A stretch of DNA of 50,619 bases from an uncultured Pseudomonadota bacterium. GTDB lineage: Bacteria > Pseudomonadota > Gammaproteobacteria > Methylococcales > Methylomonadaceae. Numbering within the stretch: position 1 is the first letter of the stretch; the number at the start of each line of letters is the position of its first letter. Shown here piece by piece: positions 1 to 9,085 of the stretch. A model generated the notes under the pieces. It did no database searches, had not been told where the DNA came from, and saw only the letters and a list, made by a program, of their open reading frames with translations. The stretch is from contig CAINDC010000100.1 of assembly GCA_903847275.1 (NCBI GenBank), positions 1-50,619 of the forward strand, read 5' to 3'. The position numbers and the translations under genes were made by a program.

Positions 1-7
1 ACACGGT

Positions 8-652
8 GTGGTACGGGGAATTTGTAAATTACCGAATTGGGCATTTAACAGTTTGTTGTGGCTGAGTGTTGCGGCAGGTTTATTGATTTATATCGGGATT
101 TTTCTGCATAATCGTTTGGAAATTGAAACGCTTGAACAACTTAAAAACGCAGCGGGTTTTTTGACAACCATTTTAGTTTTGCTTGGGTTGTATTGTCAGC
201 GTTATGTGCCGACGAATTTTGCGAAAGCATTTTTTTGGGCAAATATCTTTTTAGTTGTTTGTAGTTTTTATTTGTTCACGCAAGAGTATTACTTTTTCGC
301 CATTTTAATTCCGCGCTTAGTCCACGATGCAACGGCATATATTTTTTACGTCACGCACGATTTCAATAAACATTCTATCGAACCGAAAAACGCGCTTTAT
401 CGTTTTGCTAAAAAGTATTCGATTTCGATTTTTATTTTGTTACCCGTTTTGACATTTGCATTAGCATTTTTATTGCAGGCTTATGGTGATGCGACAATTG
501 CGTGGCTGACACGAGAAATTTTCGGCGTGGAAATTCGTAAAGCAATCACGTTAGGTTTATTGGGCTATTTTGCGTTAATGCACTATTTCAGCGAGGCAAT
601 AACGTGGAAAAACGGTTCGCCTTATCGAGAATTTATTTCGTTTTCAAAATAG
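8..652 (+). CDS. Multi-pass membrane protein, probably the C-terminal part of a longer gene cut by the window edge
   Basis: Several hydrophobic segments in the translation; the frame stays open upstream to the window start, so the GTG at 8 may not be the true start. Confidence 0.5.
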   Translation: MVRGICKLPNWAFNSLLWLSVAAGLLIYIGIFLHNRLEIETLEQLKNAAGFLTTILVLLGLYCQRYVPTNFAKAFFWANIFLVVCSFYLFTQEYYFFAILIPRLVHDATAYIFYVTHDFNKHSIEPKNALYRFAKKYSISIFILLPVLTFALAFLLQAYGDATIAWLTREIFGVEIRKAITLGLLGYFALMHYFSEAITWKNGSPYREFISFSK

Positions 653-656
653 AAAT

Positions 657-686
657 TGGCGCGAAAGTTTCGCGCCTATCGTTTTT
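657..686. terminator. Putative intrinsic terminator between convergent genes
   Basis: GGCGCGA-AAGTT-TCGCGCC inverted repeat at 658-676 followed by TATCGTTTTT, between convergent ORFs. Confidence 0.6.
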
Positions 687-690
687 CAAA

Positions 691-1788
691 TTAGGCAACG
701 TGTTCTGAAACTTCTAAATCAAAACCCGATAACGCAACATATTTCTTTTGTGCGCCTAAAACTTTCAGTTTTTTCACCCCTAAATCTGCCAAAATCCGTG
801 CGCCCGTCCCTGTTGTACGCCAATCGACATCATTTTTTCCTGTGACTTGATGACCGTTATCTGCCAACTGATAACGATGAATTTGTTCTGCTAAGGCTTG
901 ATTATTTTCACTTTGACGAATTAACACCAAAATACCGCGTTTTGCTTCTGCAATTTTTTCCATTGCCGAACGAATCGACAAACTGGCTTCACCGCGTTTT
1001 GACGAAAAAATATCATCTAAAACATTTCGCGCATGAACACGAACTAATACAGGTTCGTCGCTGCTAATATCCCCCATTACTAACGCAAGATGCAGATTGT
1101 TGTCGTTGCGATCTTGATACGCAAATAAACGAAAATCGCCAAATTCAGTTGGATAATCACATTCGCTGACGCGTTCTAACGTATTTTCATGCTGAATACG
1201 GTAATGAATTAAATCCGCAATCGTGCCAATTTTGAGTTTATGTTCAGCGGCAAAAACTTCTAAATCCGTTCGACGAGCCATTGAACCATCATCGTTTAAA
1301 ATTTCAACAATAACCGCAGCGGGTTCAACGCCCGCGAGTCGTGCAAAATCACAACCTGCTTCTGTATGACCTGCGCGATTCAATACGCCACCCGCTTGCG
1401 CCATTAACGGAAAAATATGTCCTGGTTGAACTAAATCGTCAGCCGTTGCATTTTTAGCAACGGCAGCTTGAACGGTTCGCGCTCTATCTGCTGCCGAAAT
1501 TCCAGTCGTTACACCTGTTGCTGCTTCAATCGATACAGTGAAATTTGTGTAATGGGGTGTTTTATTATCGCTGACCATTAACGGTAAACGTAATTGCTGA
1601 CAACGTTCTTGTGTCAAGGTCAGGCAAATCAAGCCGCGTCCGTAACGCGCCATAAAGTTAATGTCTTCGGGACGGGCAAACTCTGCTGCCATGAGCAAAT
1701 CGCCTTCATTTTCACGGTCTTCATCGTCCATGATGATGACCATTTTGCCTTGTTTGAGGTCTTCAATAATTTCTTCGGTACTATTCAT
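691..1788 (-). CDS. ribBX: 3,4-dihydroxy-2-butanone-4-phosphate synthase with a C-terminal GTP cyclohydrolase II-like domain lacking the zinc cysteines (RibBX type)
   Basis: DHBP synthase motifs (DDEDRENEGDLLMAAE, HTEAGCDFARLAG); C-terminal GCHII-like domain reads RVHARNVLDDIFSSKRGEAS where RibA has the SECLTGD...RCDCG cysteines. Start set at MNSTEEI, overlapping the ribE stop (ATGA). Confidence 0.9.
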   Translation of the reverse strand: MNSTEEIIEDLKQGKMVIIMDDEDRENEGDLLMAAEFARPEDINFMARYGRGLICLTLTQERCQQLRLPLMVSDNKTPHYTNFTVSIEAATGVTTGISAADRARTVQAAVAKNATADDLVQPGHIFPLMAQAGGVLNRAGHTEAGCDFARLAGVEPAAVIVEILNDDGSMARRTDLEVFAAEHKLKIGTIADLIHYRIQHENTLERVSECDYPTEFGDFRLFAYQDRNDNNLHLALVMGDISSDEPVLVRVHARNVLDDIFSSKRGEASLSIRSAMEKIAEAKRGILVLIRQSENNQALAEQIHRYQLADNGHQVTGKNDVDWRTTGTGARILADLGVKKLKVLGAQKKYVALSGFDLEVSEHVA

Positions 1789-2444
1789 TGCGTGATAAAT
1801 CCACTGTTTTGCAAAAGTTCCATTGTAACAGCCGAACACGGTTTTGCGGCGGCTTCACCTTTCATAAGTCGTTCCATGTATCGCGCCAACACATCGACTT
1901 CTAAATTCACTTTTGTACCAATCGTTGCATCGTTCAAGGTGGTTTCTTTCAACGTGTGTGGCACGATGTTAATGTCAAAATTTGCACCATTCACTTTGTT
2001 CACCGTCAAACTAATTCCGTTAATGCAAATCGAACCTTTTTGCGCGATATATTTTGCTAGTTCGTCAGAAGCTTGCACGGTAAACCGAATCGAACGCCCA
2101 TCATTTTTTTTGTCGATGATTGTGCCAACGCCATCAACGTGACCGCTTACAATATGACCACCTAAACGAGTGGTTGGTGTTAACGCGAGTTCTAAATTAA
2201 CTGGCGTGCCGATTTGTGCATGAGCTAAACAAGTATGCGATAACGTTTCATTGGACACGTCAGCCACAAAATAATCGTGTCCTAATTCCACTGCCGTTAA
2301 ACACACACCATTTACCGCAATGCTGTCGCCCAAATTCGTATCGGTAAGCGGTAATTTACCTGTATGAATGCTTAAACGCACATCGCCGCCGCGTGGTGTT
2401 ATCGCGGTGATTTTACCGACTGCTAAAATAATTCCTGTGAACAT
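1785..2444 (-). CDS. ribE: Riboflavin synthase alpha subunit
   Basis: MFTGII start, duplicated lumazine-binding halves (NGVCLTAVE / NGISLTVNKV; GHIVSGHVDGVG). Confidence 0.95.
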   Translation of the reverse strand: MFTGIILAVGKITAITPRGGDVRLSIHTGKLPLTDTNLGDSIAVNGVCLTAVELGHDYFVADVSNETLSHTCLAHAQIGTPVNLELALTPTTRLGGHIVSGHVDGVGTIIDKKNDGRSIRFTVQASDELAKYIAQKGSICINGISLTVNKVNGANFDINIVPHTLKETTLNDATIGTKVNLEVDVLARYMERLMKGEAAAKPCSAVTMELLQNSGFITQ

Positions 2445-2479
2445 AATTGACCTTAATTGAAATAAAGTGAGTGTTGAAA

Positions 2480-4615
2480 TTATACGCTACCCAACGCAGC
2501 ACGAACGCAACGTAAAATTCCGTAGCTGTATTTTTCGCCAAAATGCTCAAAAACAGGTTTGAGCGAATTTTTCAATTCATCTTGTAACGCCAAAATTGCG
2601 GTTTCAATTTCATGTATTTCTTCCGCAGAAATGGGCATCACATCGCTTAACATCAATTCATTTGTTGCAATACCATCTGCTAAATGTCCATAAACTGTTG
2701 CTGGCTGTAATTTTCGCAATTCCGCGATTGTTTCTGCACTATTTCCCAATTTATACAACCGAATCGAAATCTCGCTTGAGCTTAAATTATCGTTATCCAA
2801 TGTTGTATGCAATTGAATTATTTTCAAAAAATCTTCGCCGTATTGCATTAATTTATGTTCGCCAACACCCGATAATTCGCCCAACTGCGCCAAAGTTTTT
2901 GGTTTTGATTCCATCATTAGCATTAACGTAGCATCTTGAAAAATAGTGTATGGCGGTACATTTTGCGCTTCCGCAAGTACACGACGTTTATCACGCAACG
3001 CATTCCAAAAACGAGTTTTGAAATCATCAGTAATAATGGCTTTTTTTACCACGGTTCGGGTGCGAACTGATTTTTCAGGACGTAGATCTAATCTCAACAT
3101 TAGCTTTCGTTCGCCACGCAAAACAGGATGTCCAGCCACAGCAAGTTTCAACGTGTTATAAGTAAAATCAACTGTGACACAATTTAACGCAATCAATTGT
3201 CGAAACACTGAACGCCATTGATCACTGTCTAAATCTTTGCCAATACCAAAAGTCGGTAATTCATCATGTTTATGTTGTTGTACTTTTGGAGTCTGAATGC
3301 CGTGTAAAACTTCGATTAAATGAGAAACCCCAAAGCCAAAAGATTGTCCTGTCCGAAGAACGCATGACAATGCTTTTTGCGCGGCGATTGTGCCGTCCCA
3401 TGTTTGTGGCGGATTCAAACAACAATCACAATTACCACAAGGTTTCGCCAACGTTTCACCAAAATACTGCAACAACGTTTGTCGGCGACAATGTACTTGC
3501 TCACACAATGCCAACATCGCATCAAGTTTGTGCGTTTCCAAACTTTTGTGTAATTCGTCAGCTTCAGATTGAGCAATCCATTTTTTTAAAATTACAATAT
3601 CCGATAAACCATAAGCCATCCACGCATTCGCGGGCGCACCATCACGTCCTGCGCGTCCTGTTTCTTGATAATAGGCTTCAACGCTTTTGGGTAAATCCAA
3701 ATGTGCCACAAAACGCACATTCGGTTTATCAATCCCCATTCCAAAAGCAATCGTGGCGACAATGACAATTTTGTCTTGCATCAAAAATTGCTGCTGGTTT
3801 TGTTGGCGCACGTCTGTGGGCAAACCCGCATGATAGGGCAGGGCGTTAATGCCTTTTTCGGTTAACCATTCTGCAATCGCATCCACTTTTTTGCGTGATA
3901 AACAATACACAATGCCAACATCACCGTCGTGATTTTTACGAATAAAATCGAGTAATTGCTGTTTATCTTTACCTGTTTGTTTTTGCACGATGGTGTAGCG
4001 AATGTTCGGACGATCAAAACCACTGATATAAAGTGGTGAATCTTCGAGTTGAAGTCGCTGTTGAATTTCAAGGCGTGTACGATCATCAGCGGTTGCCGTC
4101 AATGCGATGCGTGGAATATCTGGAAATTGCTCATTCAAAATCCATAAATTCAAATAATCCACTCGGAAATCATGCCCCCATTGGGACACACAATGCGCTT
4201 CATCAATCGCAAATAATGAAATTTGCAGCGTTTTTAAAAATTCCAATGTCGTCGAAATTTTCAATCGTTCTGGCGCGATATACAACAAATCGAGTTCACT
4301 ATTCACTAATTGTTGTTCAACCAGCCGAGCATCTTGTTGTGATAAAGCTGAATTTAAAAATGCTGCACGAATGCCTAATTGTTTAAGCGCATCGACTTGG
4401 TCTTGCATTAAAGCAATTAACGGTGAAATTACTACGCCAACGCCATTCCGAATTAACGCTGGGATTTGGTAACACAACGATTTTCCACCACCTGTTGGCA
4501 TTAAAACTAACGCATTTTTGCCTGCAATTATGTCGTTAATAATCGCTTCTTGTTGACCCCGAAACTGCGGATAACCAAACACGGTTTTTAGTATTTTGAG
4601 TGGTGTGTCGCTCAT
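2480..4615 (-). CDS. recQ: ATP-dependent DNA helicase RecQ
   Basis: FRGQQEAI, MPTGGGKSLCYQIPAL, DEAHCVSQWGHDFR, QETGRAGRDG, Cys cluster CGNCDCC, RQC and HRDC regions. Confidence 0.97.
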   Translation of the reverse strand: MSDTPLKILKTVFGYPQFRGQQEAIINDIIAGKNALVLMPTGGGKSLCYQIPALIRNGVGVVISPLIALMQDQVDALKQLGIRAAFLNSALSQQDARLVEQQLVNSELDLLYIAPERLKISTTLEFLKTLQISLFAIDEAHCVSQWGHDFRVDYLNLWILNEQFPDIPRIALTATADDRTRLEIQQRLQLEDSPLYISGFDRPNIRYTIVQKQTGKDKQQLLDFIRKNHDGDVGIVYCLSRKKVDAIAEWLTEKGINALPYHAGLPTDVRQQNQQQFLMQDKIVIVATIAFGMGIDKPNVRFVAHLDLPKSVEAYYQETGRAGRDGAPANAWMAYGLSDIVILKKWIAQSEADELHKSLETHKLDAMLALCEQVHCRRQTLLQYFGETLAKPCGNCDCCLNPPQTWDGTIAAQKALSCVLRTGQSFGFGVSHLIEVLHGIQTPKVQQHKHDELPTFGIGKDLDSDQWRSVFRQLIALNCVTVDFTYNTLKLAVAGHPVLRGERKLMLRLDLRPEKSVRTRTVVKKAIITDDFKTRFWNALRDKRRVLAEAQNVPPYTIFQDATLMLMMESKPKTLAQLGELSGVGEHKLMQYGEDFLKIIQLHTTLDNDNLSSSEISIRLYKLGNSAETIAELRKLQPATVYGHLADGIATNELMLSDVMPISAEEIHEIETAILALQDELKNSLKPVFEHFGEKYSYGILRCVRAALGSV

Positions 4616-4679
4616 TTTTTATTCCAGTAAAACGATAATAGTTGCACAATATAAGTAATAGCGTTTCATTTTAACTTTT

Positions 4680-5750
4680 GTGTCATTTTTTATGTTTAAA
4701 AATTCGATTGAATCGTATACCGCTGATGTGCTGATTGTCGATGATACATTAGCGAATTTACAGTTGCTTTCATCTATTTTAAAAGATGAAGGCTACAAAG
4801 TTAGACCCGCCACGTCGGGTGCGATGGCGTTACAAGCAATTGCACAAAAATTGCCAGATTTGATTTTACTCGACATCAAAATGCCCGATATGGATGGCTA
4901 TGAAGTGTGCAAAGAATTAAAGCGACACACTCGAACCAAAGATATTCCAATTATTTTTATCAGTGCATTGAATGAACTTTCAGATAAAGTAAAAGCGTTC
5001 AGCGTTGGTGCGGTTGATTACATTAATAAACCATTTCAATTTGAAGAAGTTAAAGCCCGCGTTTTTACGCATTTGAAATTGAAAGCGTATCAAAATGATA
5101 TGGCGCAACAAGTTAGCAAAGGAATTAAAGAAATAAACGATTTAAATCAGGAAATTATTGATACGCAACGTGAGTTGATTTTTACAATGGGTGAAATTTG
5201 TGAAACTCGCTCGTTTGAAACAGGGCAACACGTTAAACGTGTTGCAGAATACTCGTGTTTATTAGCGAATTTATATGGTTGTAGTGCTGATGATACCGCG
5301 TTAATTCAACACGCTTCGCCGATGCACGATATTGGTAAAGTGGCGATTTCCGATGTTATTTTGAATGCAGACCGTAAATTAACGATTGAAGAATTTGAAG
5401 CAATGAAAAACCACACGACATTAGGTTTTTCAATGTTATCTATATCACAACGCCCGTTGTTACGAATGGCGGCAACGATTGCAGTGGAACACCATGAAAA
5501 ATGGAATGGCACAGGTTATCCAAATGGTTTGATGCGTGAACAAATCAGTGTTTCAGGGCAGATTGTTGCGATTGCTGATGTTTTTGATGCGCTGGGTTCA
5601 GTGCGTTGCTACAAATCAGCATGGGAATTGCCTAAAATTTTAGATCATTTTCACGAACAGCGTGGCGAACATTTTAATCCAGAATTATTGGATTTATTTT
5701 TTAAGCATTTAGATGAATTTTTAGTTATTAGAGATAAATTTACAGATTAA
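4680..5750 (+). CDS. Response regulator with HD-GYP domain (RpfG-like, putative c-di-GMP phosphodiesterase)
   Basis: REC motif VLIVDD...LILLDIKMPDMDGYEV...NKPF; HD-GYP motifs HDIGKVAI and HHEKWNGTGYPNGL. Confidence 0.92.
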   Translation: MSFFMFKNSIESYTADVLIVDDTLANLQLLSSILKDEGYKVRPATSGAMALQAIAQKLPDLILLDIKMPDMDGYEVCKELKRHTRTKDIPIIFISALNELSDKVKAFSVGAVDYINKPFQFEEVKARVFTHLKLKAYQNDMAQQVSKGIKEINDLNQEIIDTQRELIFTMGEICETRSFETGQHVKRVAEYSCLLANLYGCSADDTALIQHASPMHDIGKVAISDVILNADRKLTIEEFEAMKNHTTLGFSMLSISQRPLLRMAATIAVEHHEKWNGTGYPNGLMREQISVSGQIVAIADVFDALGSVRCYKSAWELPKILDHFHEQRGEHFNPELLDLFFKHLDEFLVIRDKFTD

Positions 5751-5762
5751 AAGGAGCGATAA

Positions 5763-6635
5763 ATGAGTAATTCTTCAATGTTGAAGAAGCGAGATTTGAT
5801 AATTAACAAATTATCATTGTTGGCTAAATACAAAACGACAATAAATGTCACGACTTCAAATGACGGCGAGAAAAGTGCGACTACAACGATTGTCGGCATA
5901 GATGATAAAAAAAATGCGATTTTCTTGAGCTATATGGCAGTCATTAACGCAAGTGAAAATGGCGAGTCTATTTTAGATTTCGATGCTTCCGACGATTTTA
6001 ATAAAAATATAGTTAAAGCATCATATATTGAGTTCACGACGGTATTTCATGATATTGAAGTGGAATTTTCAAGTAAATCGATTAAAAATACTACATACGA
6101 AGACACCAATGTTTTAACGGTTGCAATTCCACCCTTGTTGAATTGGCAAAATAGACGTGAACACGATCGCAACAAAATATTTTCTGATGCTGCCAATTTT
6201 TGCGAAATTATTTTGAAAGCACCTGTTCCTAACGAATCAACGGTTGAATATAGAGATAAATATCGTGAGGCTACCGATCATATAGAGCGTATTTTATTAA
6301 AAGAACGTAAGGTTTTGTTTGAGAAAACAGGAATAAAAGTCACAGGAGATATGTACGCTGATGTAATGAGCTTAAGTTTGCGCGATGTCAGTTTGTCTGG
6401 GTGTTCCGTCATCAATGTGGATAAAGAATTTTCATATTTTTTAAAGCCTGGGACGATACATGAAAATTGCAAAATTATGATGGCAAATGGCAGTGAAATT
6501 AACGTTACGCTCGAAGTAATGACAAATCGAGCAAGTGATCCTAAAAAAGAGGATTTTTCGGAGTTAGTCGGTATTCGATTTGTCAAAGTACATCGTGAAG
6601 CGGTCGAAAATAACAACGAAAGAGATACAAGATAA
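5763..6635 (+). CDS. YcgR-like PilZ-domain protein (putative c-di-GMP effector)
   Basis: RxxxR (REHDR) followed by DVSLSG and VGIRFV, with a YcgR-like N-terminal region; 12 nt downstream of the HD-GYP gene. Confidence 0.7.
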   Translation: MSNSSMLKKRDLIINKLSLLAKYKTTINVTTSNDGEKSATTTIVGIDDKKNAIFLSYMAVINASENGESILDFDASDDFNKNIVKASYIEFTTVFHDIEVEFSSKSIKNTTYEDTNVLTVAIPPLLNWQNRREHDRNKIFSDAANFCEIILKAPVPNESTVEYRDKYREATDHIERILLKERKVLFEKTGIKVTGDMYADVMSLSLRDVSLSGCSVINVDKEFSYFLKPGTIHENCKIMMANGSEINVTLEVMTNRASDPKKEDFSELVGIRFVKVHREAVENNNERDTR

Positions 6636-6679
6636 AATCTTGTATTCAAAAATCAAACAACCACGAGAGATTGAAATAA

Positions 6680-7570
6680 ATGAGTCAAAAAATCAGAAAA
6701 GCAGTATTTCCAGTCGCAGGTTTAGGAACCCGTTTTTTACCTGCGACCAAAGCAAGTCCAAAAGAAATGTTGCCGATTGTCGATAAACCGTTGATTCAAT
6801 ATGCGGTCGAAGAAGCGGTTGCCGCTGGTGTTGATACGATGATTTTCATCACAGGTCGCAGCAAAAACGCGATTGTTGACCATTTTGATAAAGCCTATGA
6901 ACTTGAAAATGAATTGATGATTCGCGGCAAAATCGAAACATTGCAAATGATTCGCCAAATGATGCCGCCGAATGTGACGTTTATTTTTATTCGTCAAGCT
7001 GAAGCGTTAGGTTTAGGTCACGCCGTACATTGCGCGAAACGAGCGATTGGTGATGAACCGTTTGCGGTTATTTTGGCGGACGATTTAATTGTAAATGGTG
7101 AAAATAGTGGTTGCTTAACGCAAATGGTCGCGCAATATCACAAAAATCAATGCAGTATTTTAGGCGTTGAACGTATCAATCCGAGCGAAACTGACAAATA
7201 CGGGATTGTTCAAACCAAAGAAATGTCGCCGACATTGGGGCAAGTAGATTTGATTGTTGAAAAACCTGCGCCAGATCGTGCTCCGTCGAATTTAGCAGTG
7301 GTTGGACGTTACATTTTAACGCCAGCAATTTTTAAAAAAATCGAGGAAACGGGCAAAGGTGCAGGTGGTGAATTCCAATTGACCGATGCAATTGCTGCGT
7401 TGATGCTGGATCAAAATGTGTTTGCGTATGAATTTGAAGGCAAACGTTATGATTGCGGTTCAAAACTTGGTTATTTACAAGCCAGCGTTGAAGAAGCCTT
7501 AATTCACCCTGAATTGAAAGAAGACTTTTTGGCGTATTTGAAAAGTTTTGTTGCTAATTTGCCTGAATGA
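6680..7570 (+). CDS. galU: UTP--glucose-1-phosphate uridylyltransferase
   Basis: KAVFPVAGLGTRFLPATKASPKEMLPIVDKPLIQYAVEEA signature; full-length 296 aa. Confidence 0.96.
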   Translation: MSQKIRKAVFPVAGLGTRFLPATKASPKEMLPIVDKPLIQYAVEEAVAAGVDTMIFITGRSKNAIVDHFDKAYELENELMIRGKIETLQMIRQMMPPNVTFIFIRQAEALGLGHAVHCAKRAIGDEPFAVILADDLIVNGENSGCLTQMVAQYHKNQCSILGVERINPSETDKYGIVQTKEMSPTLGQVDLIVEKPAPDRAPSNLAVVGRYILTPAIFKKIEETGKGAGGEFQLTDAIAALMLDQNVFAYEFEGKRYDCGSKLGYLQASVEEALIHPELKEDFLAYLKSFVANLPE

Positions 7571-8328
7571 AAAAGTTAATTAAAAAAGGTTCATTTGTTA
7601 CGATTATCATGCTCGCGTTGATGTTGACGGGTTGCGTGTATTGGTTACGAGCGTTTCAGGTTTATCAACAAATGAATGATTTTGATAAACACTTTGCGAT
7701 TGTTGTCACCGACGAATTTACATTGCAATTTAAAGAGCCAATTTTGTACAGCAAAGATTTTGTGTCATTGTCGCGTTTGTATCCGAGTGACGATTCGCCC
7801 ACGCCTAATGGACGAAAATGGCGATATTGGTTTCGGAAAATTGATAAAGACGGGAATTTGATTAAACCTGAAATCCATTTTTACACCGATTTGTATTTCA
7901 ACAAAGAAAGTAAGCTGACAGCGTGGTCGTTTTCATCGTTGTTTTTACAAATTGCGCCGCCGAAGTTTTTAGAAGTGTCTTTACGTTCAATCGGTGGCGC
8001 GGAAATCGACAAAGAGAAGCATCAACTCAAAGCGAATAGCGCGTTGCTGGAAAAAATATCTGAACATTTGCCGAAAAAAGCGGCTGTTGTGGCGAAATTA
8101 GGCGAACCGTTAGAAATAAAGGATGAGCCTGAACAGGAAATTTATGTTTATCATTTTTTGCTCGACACGCACGAAATCGAAAAAGGTTATGAAGACCGCG
8201 CGTTGAATGAAGTTAAACTTTCGTTTGATAAAAAAACTCAAGAATTAACGCGCATGGCAGGACGATTTGCGGGTTTGAAAGTGTCGATTAACTATAAAAA
8301 GTTTTTAGTTGAACAATCTGAAGACTAA
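7567..8328 (+). CDS. Putative lipoprotein of unknown function
   Basis: N-terminal signal with lipobox LTGC; ATGA overlap with galU. Confidence 0.6.
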   Translation: MKKLIKKGSFVTIIMLALMLTGCVYWLRAFQVYQQMNDFDKHFAIVVTDEFTLQFKEPILYSKDFVSLSRLYPSDDSPTPNGRKWRYWFRKIDKDGNLIKPEIHFYTDLYFNKESKLTAWSFSSLFLQIAPPKFLEVSLRSIGGAEIDKEKHQLKANSALLEKISEHLPKKAAVVAKLGEPLEIKDEPEQEIYVYHFLLDTHEIEKGYEDRALNEVKLSFDKKTQELTRMAGRFAGLKVSINYKKFLVEQSED

Positions 8329-8340
8329 TTTTTGGATGTA

Positions 8341-8368
8341 AAAAAGGGCGATTTTGTCGCCCTTTTTT
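8341..8368. terminator. Bidirectional intrinsic terminator between convergent genes
   Basis: AAAAAGGGCGA-TTTTG-TCGCCCTTTTTT, an 11-bp perfect stem with A/T tracts on both sides. Confidence 0.85.
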
Positions 8369-8371
8369 GAT

Positions 8372-9085
8372 TTAGTTTTTCACATTCCCCGCGTGTAAAC
8401 CGCATTCTTTTTTCGCTGCATCTTCCCACCACCAACGACCCACACGTTCATGTTGATTTGGCAAAATGGCGCGTGTACACGGCTCGCAACCAATACTAAT
8501 AAAACCCTGTTGATGCAGCGGATTATAAGGCACTTGATACGCTTCGATATAATCCCACACTTGCGCCGAAGTCCAATTCAATAACGGATTAAATTTAATT
8601 AACGCATGTTCATGCGTTGAAAACGCGCTATCAATTTGCACTTCGGGAATATCTTGGCGCGTGTCCAAACTTTGGTCTTTTCGTTGTCCTGTAATCCACG
8701 CATCGACATTCGCTAATTTACGGCGTAATGGTTCAACTTTACGAATTCCGCAACATTCCGAATGCCCATCTTCATAAAAACTAAACAAGCCTTTGGTTTT
8801 AACAAACGCATCGAGCAATTCACGATTTGGGCTTAAAATTTCGATTTCAATGCCGTAATGTTTTCGCACTTGTTCAATATAACGATACGTTTCAGGGTGC
8901 AGCCGTCCCGTATCAAGGCAAAAGACTTGAATATCTTTGCGAATGTTCAACGCCAAATCAATCAAAATAACGTCTTCCGCGCCACTGAATGAAATCGCGA
9001 TATTGTCGAATTGTGCTAACGCGGCTTTTAAAATCACACGCGGATTTTTGCCCGCGAGTTCGGTTTGTAACGTTTCAATGTTCAT
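8372..9085 (-). CDS. cysH: Phosphoadenylyl/adenylyl-sulfate reductase (assimilatory), with Fe-S type cysteine pairs
   Basis: [60 protein letters not shown]...CxxC pattern. Confidence 0.93.
   Translation of the reverse strand: MNIETLQTELAGKNPRVILKAALAQFDNIAISFSGAEDVILIDLALNIRKDIQVFCLDTGRLHPETYRYIEQVRKHYGIEIEILSPNRELLDAFVKTKGLFSFYEDGHSECCGIRKVEPLRRKLANVDAWITGQRKDQSLDTRQDIPEVQIDSAFSTHEHALIKFNPLLNWTSAQVWDYIEAYQVPYNPLHQQGFISIGCEPCTRAILPNQHERVGRWWWEDAAKKECGLHAGNVKN

Noticed and set aside
1594-2142. 182-aa plus-strand ORF
   Set aside because: Antisense to ribBX and ribE, whose products are clear; low-quality composition with no recognisable domain
2445-2479. FMN riboswitch upstream of the riboflavin genes
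   Set aside because: Only 35 nt separate recQ and ribE, too short for the element, and no conserved segments are visible
3286-3765. 159-aa plus-strand ORF and nearby ORFs (2596-2931, 3390-3572, 4033-4386)
   Set aside because: All antisense to recQ; treated as shadow ORFs
6278-6649. 123-aa minus-strand ORF
   Set aside because: Antisense to the PilZ gene; no supporting motif or clear ribosome-binding site
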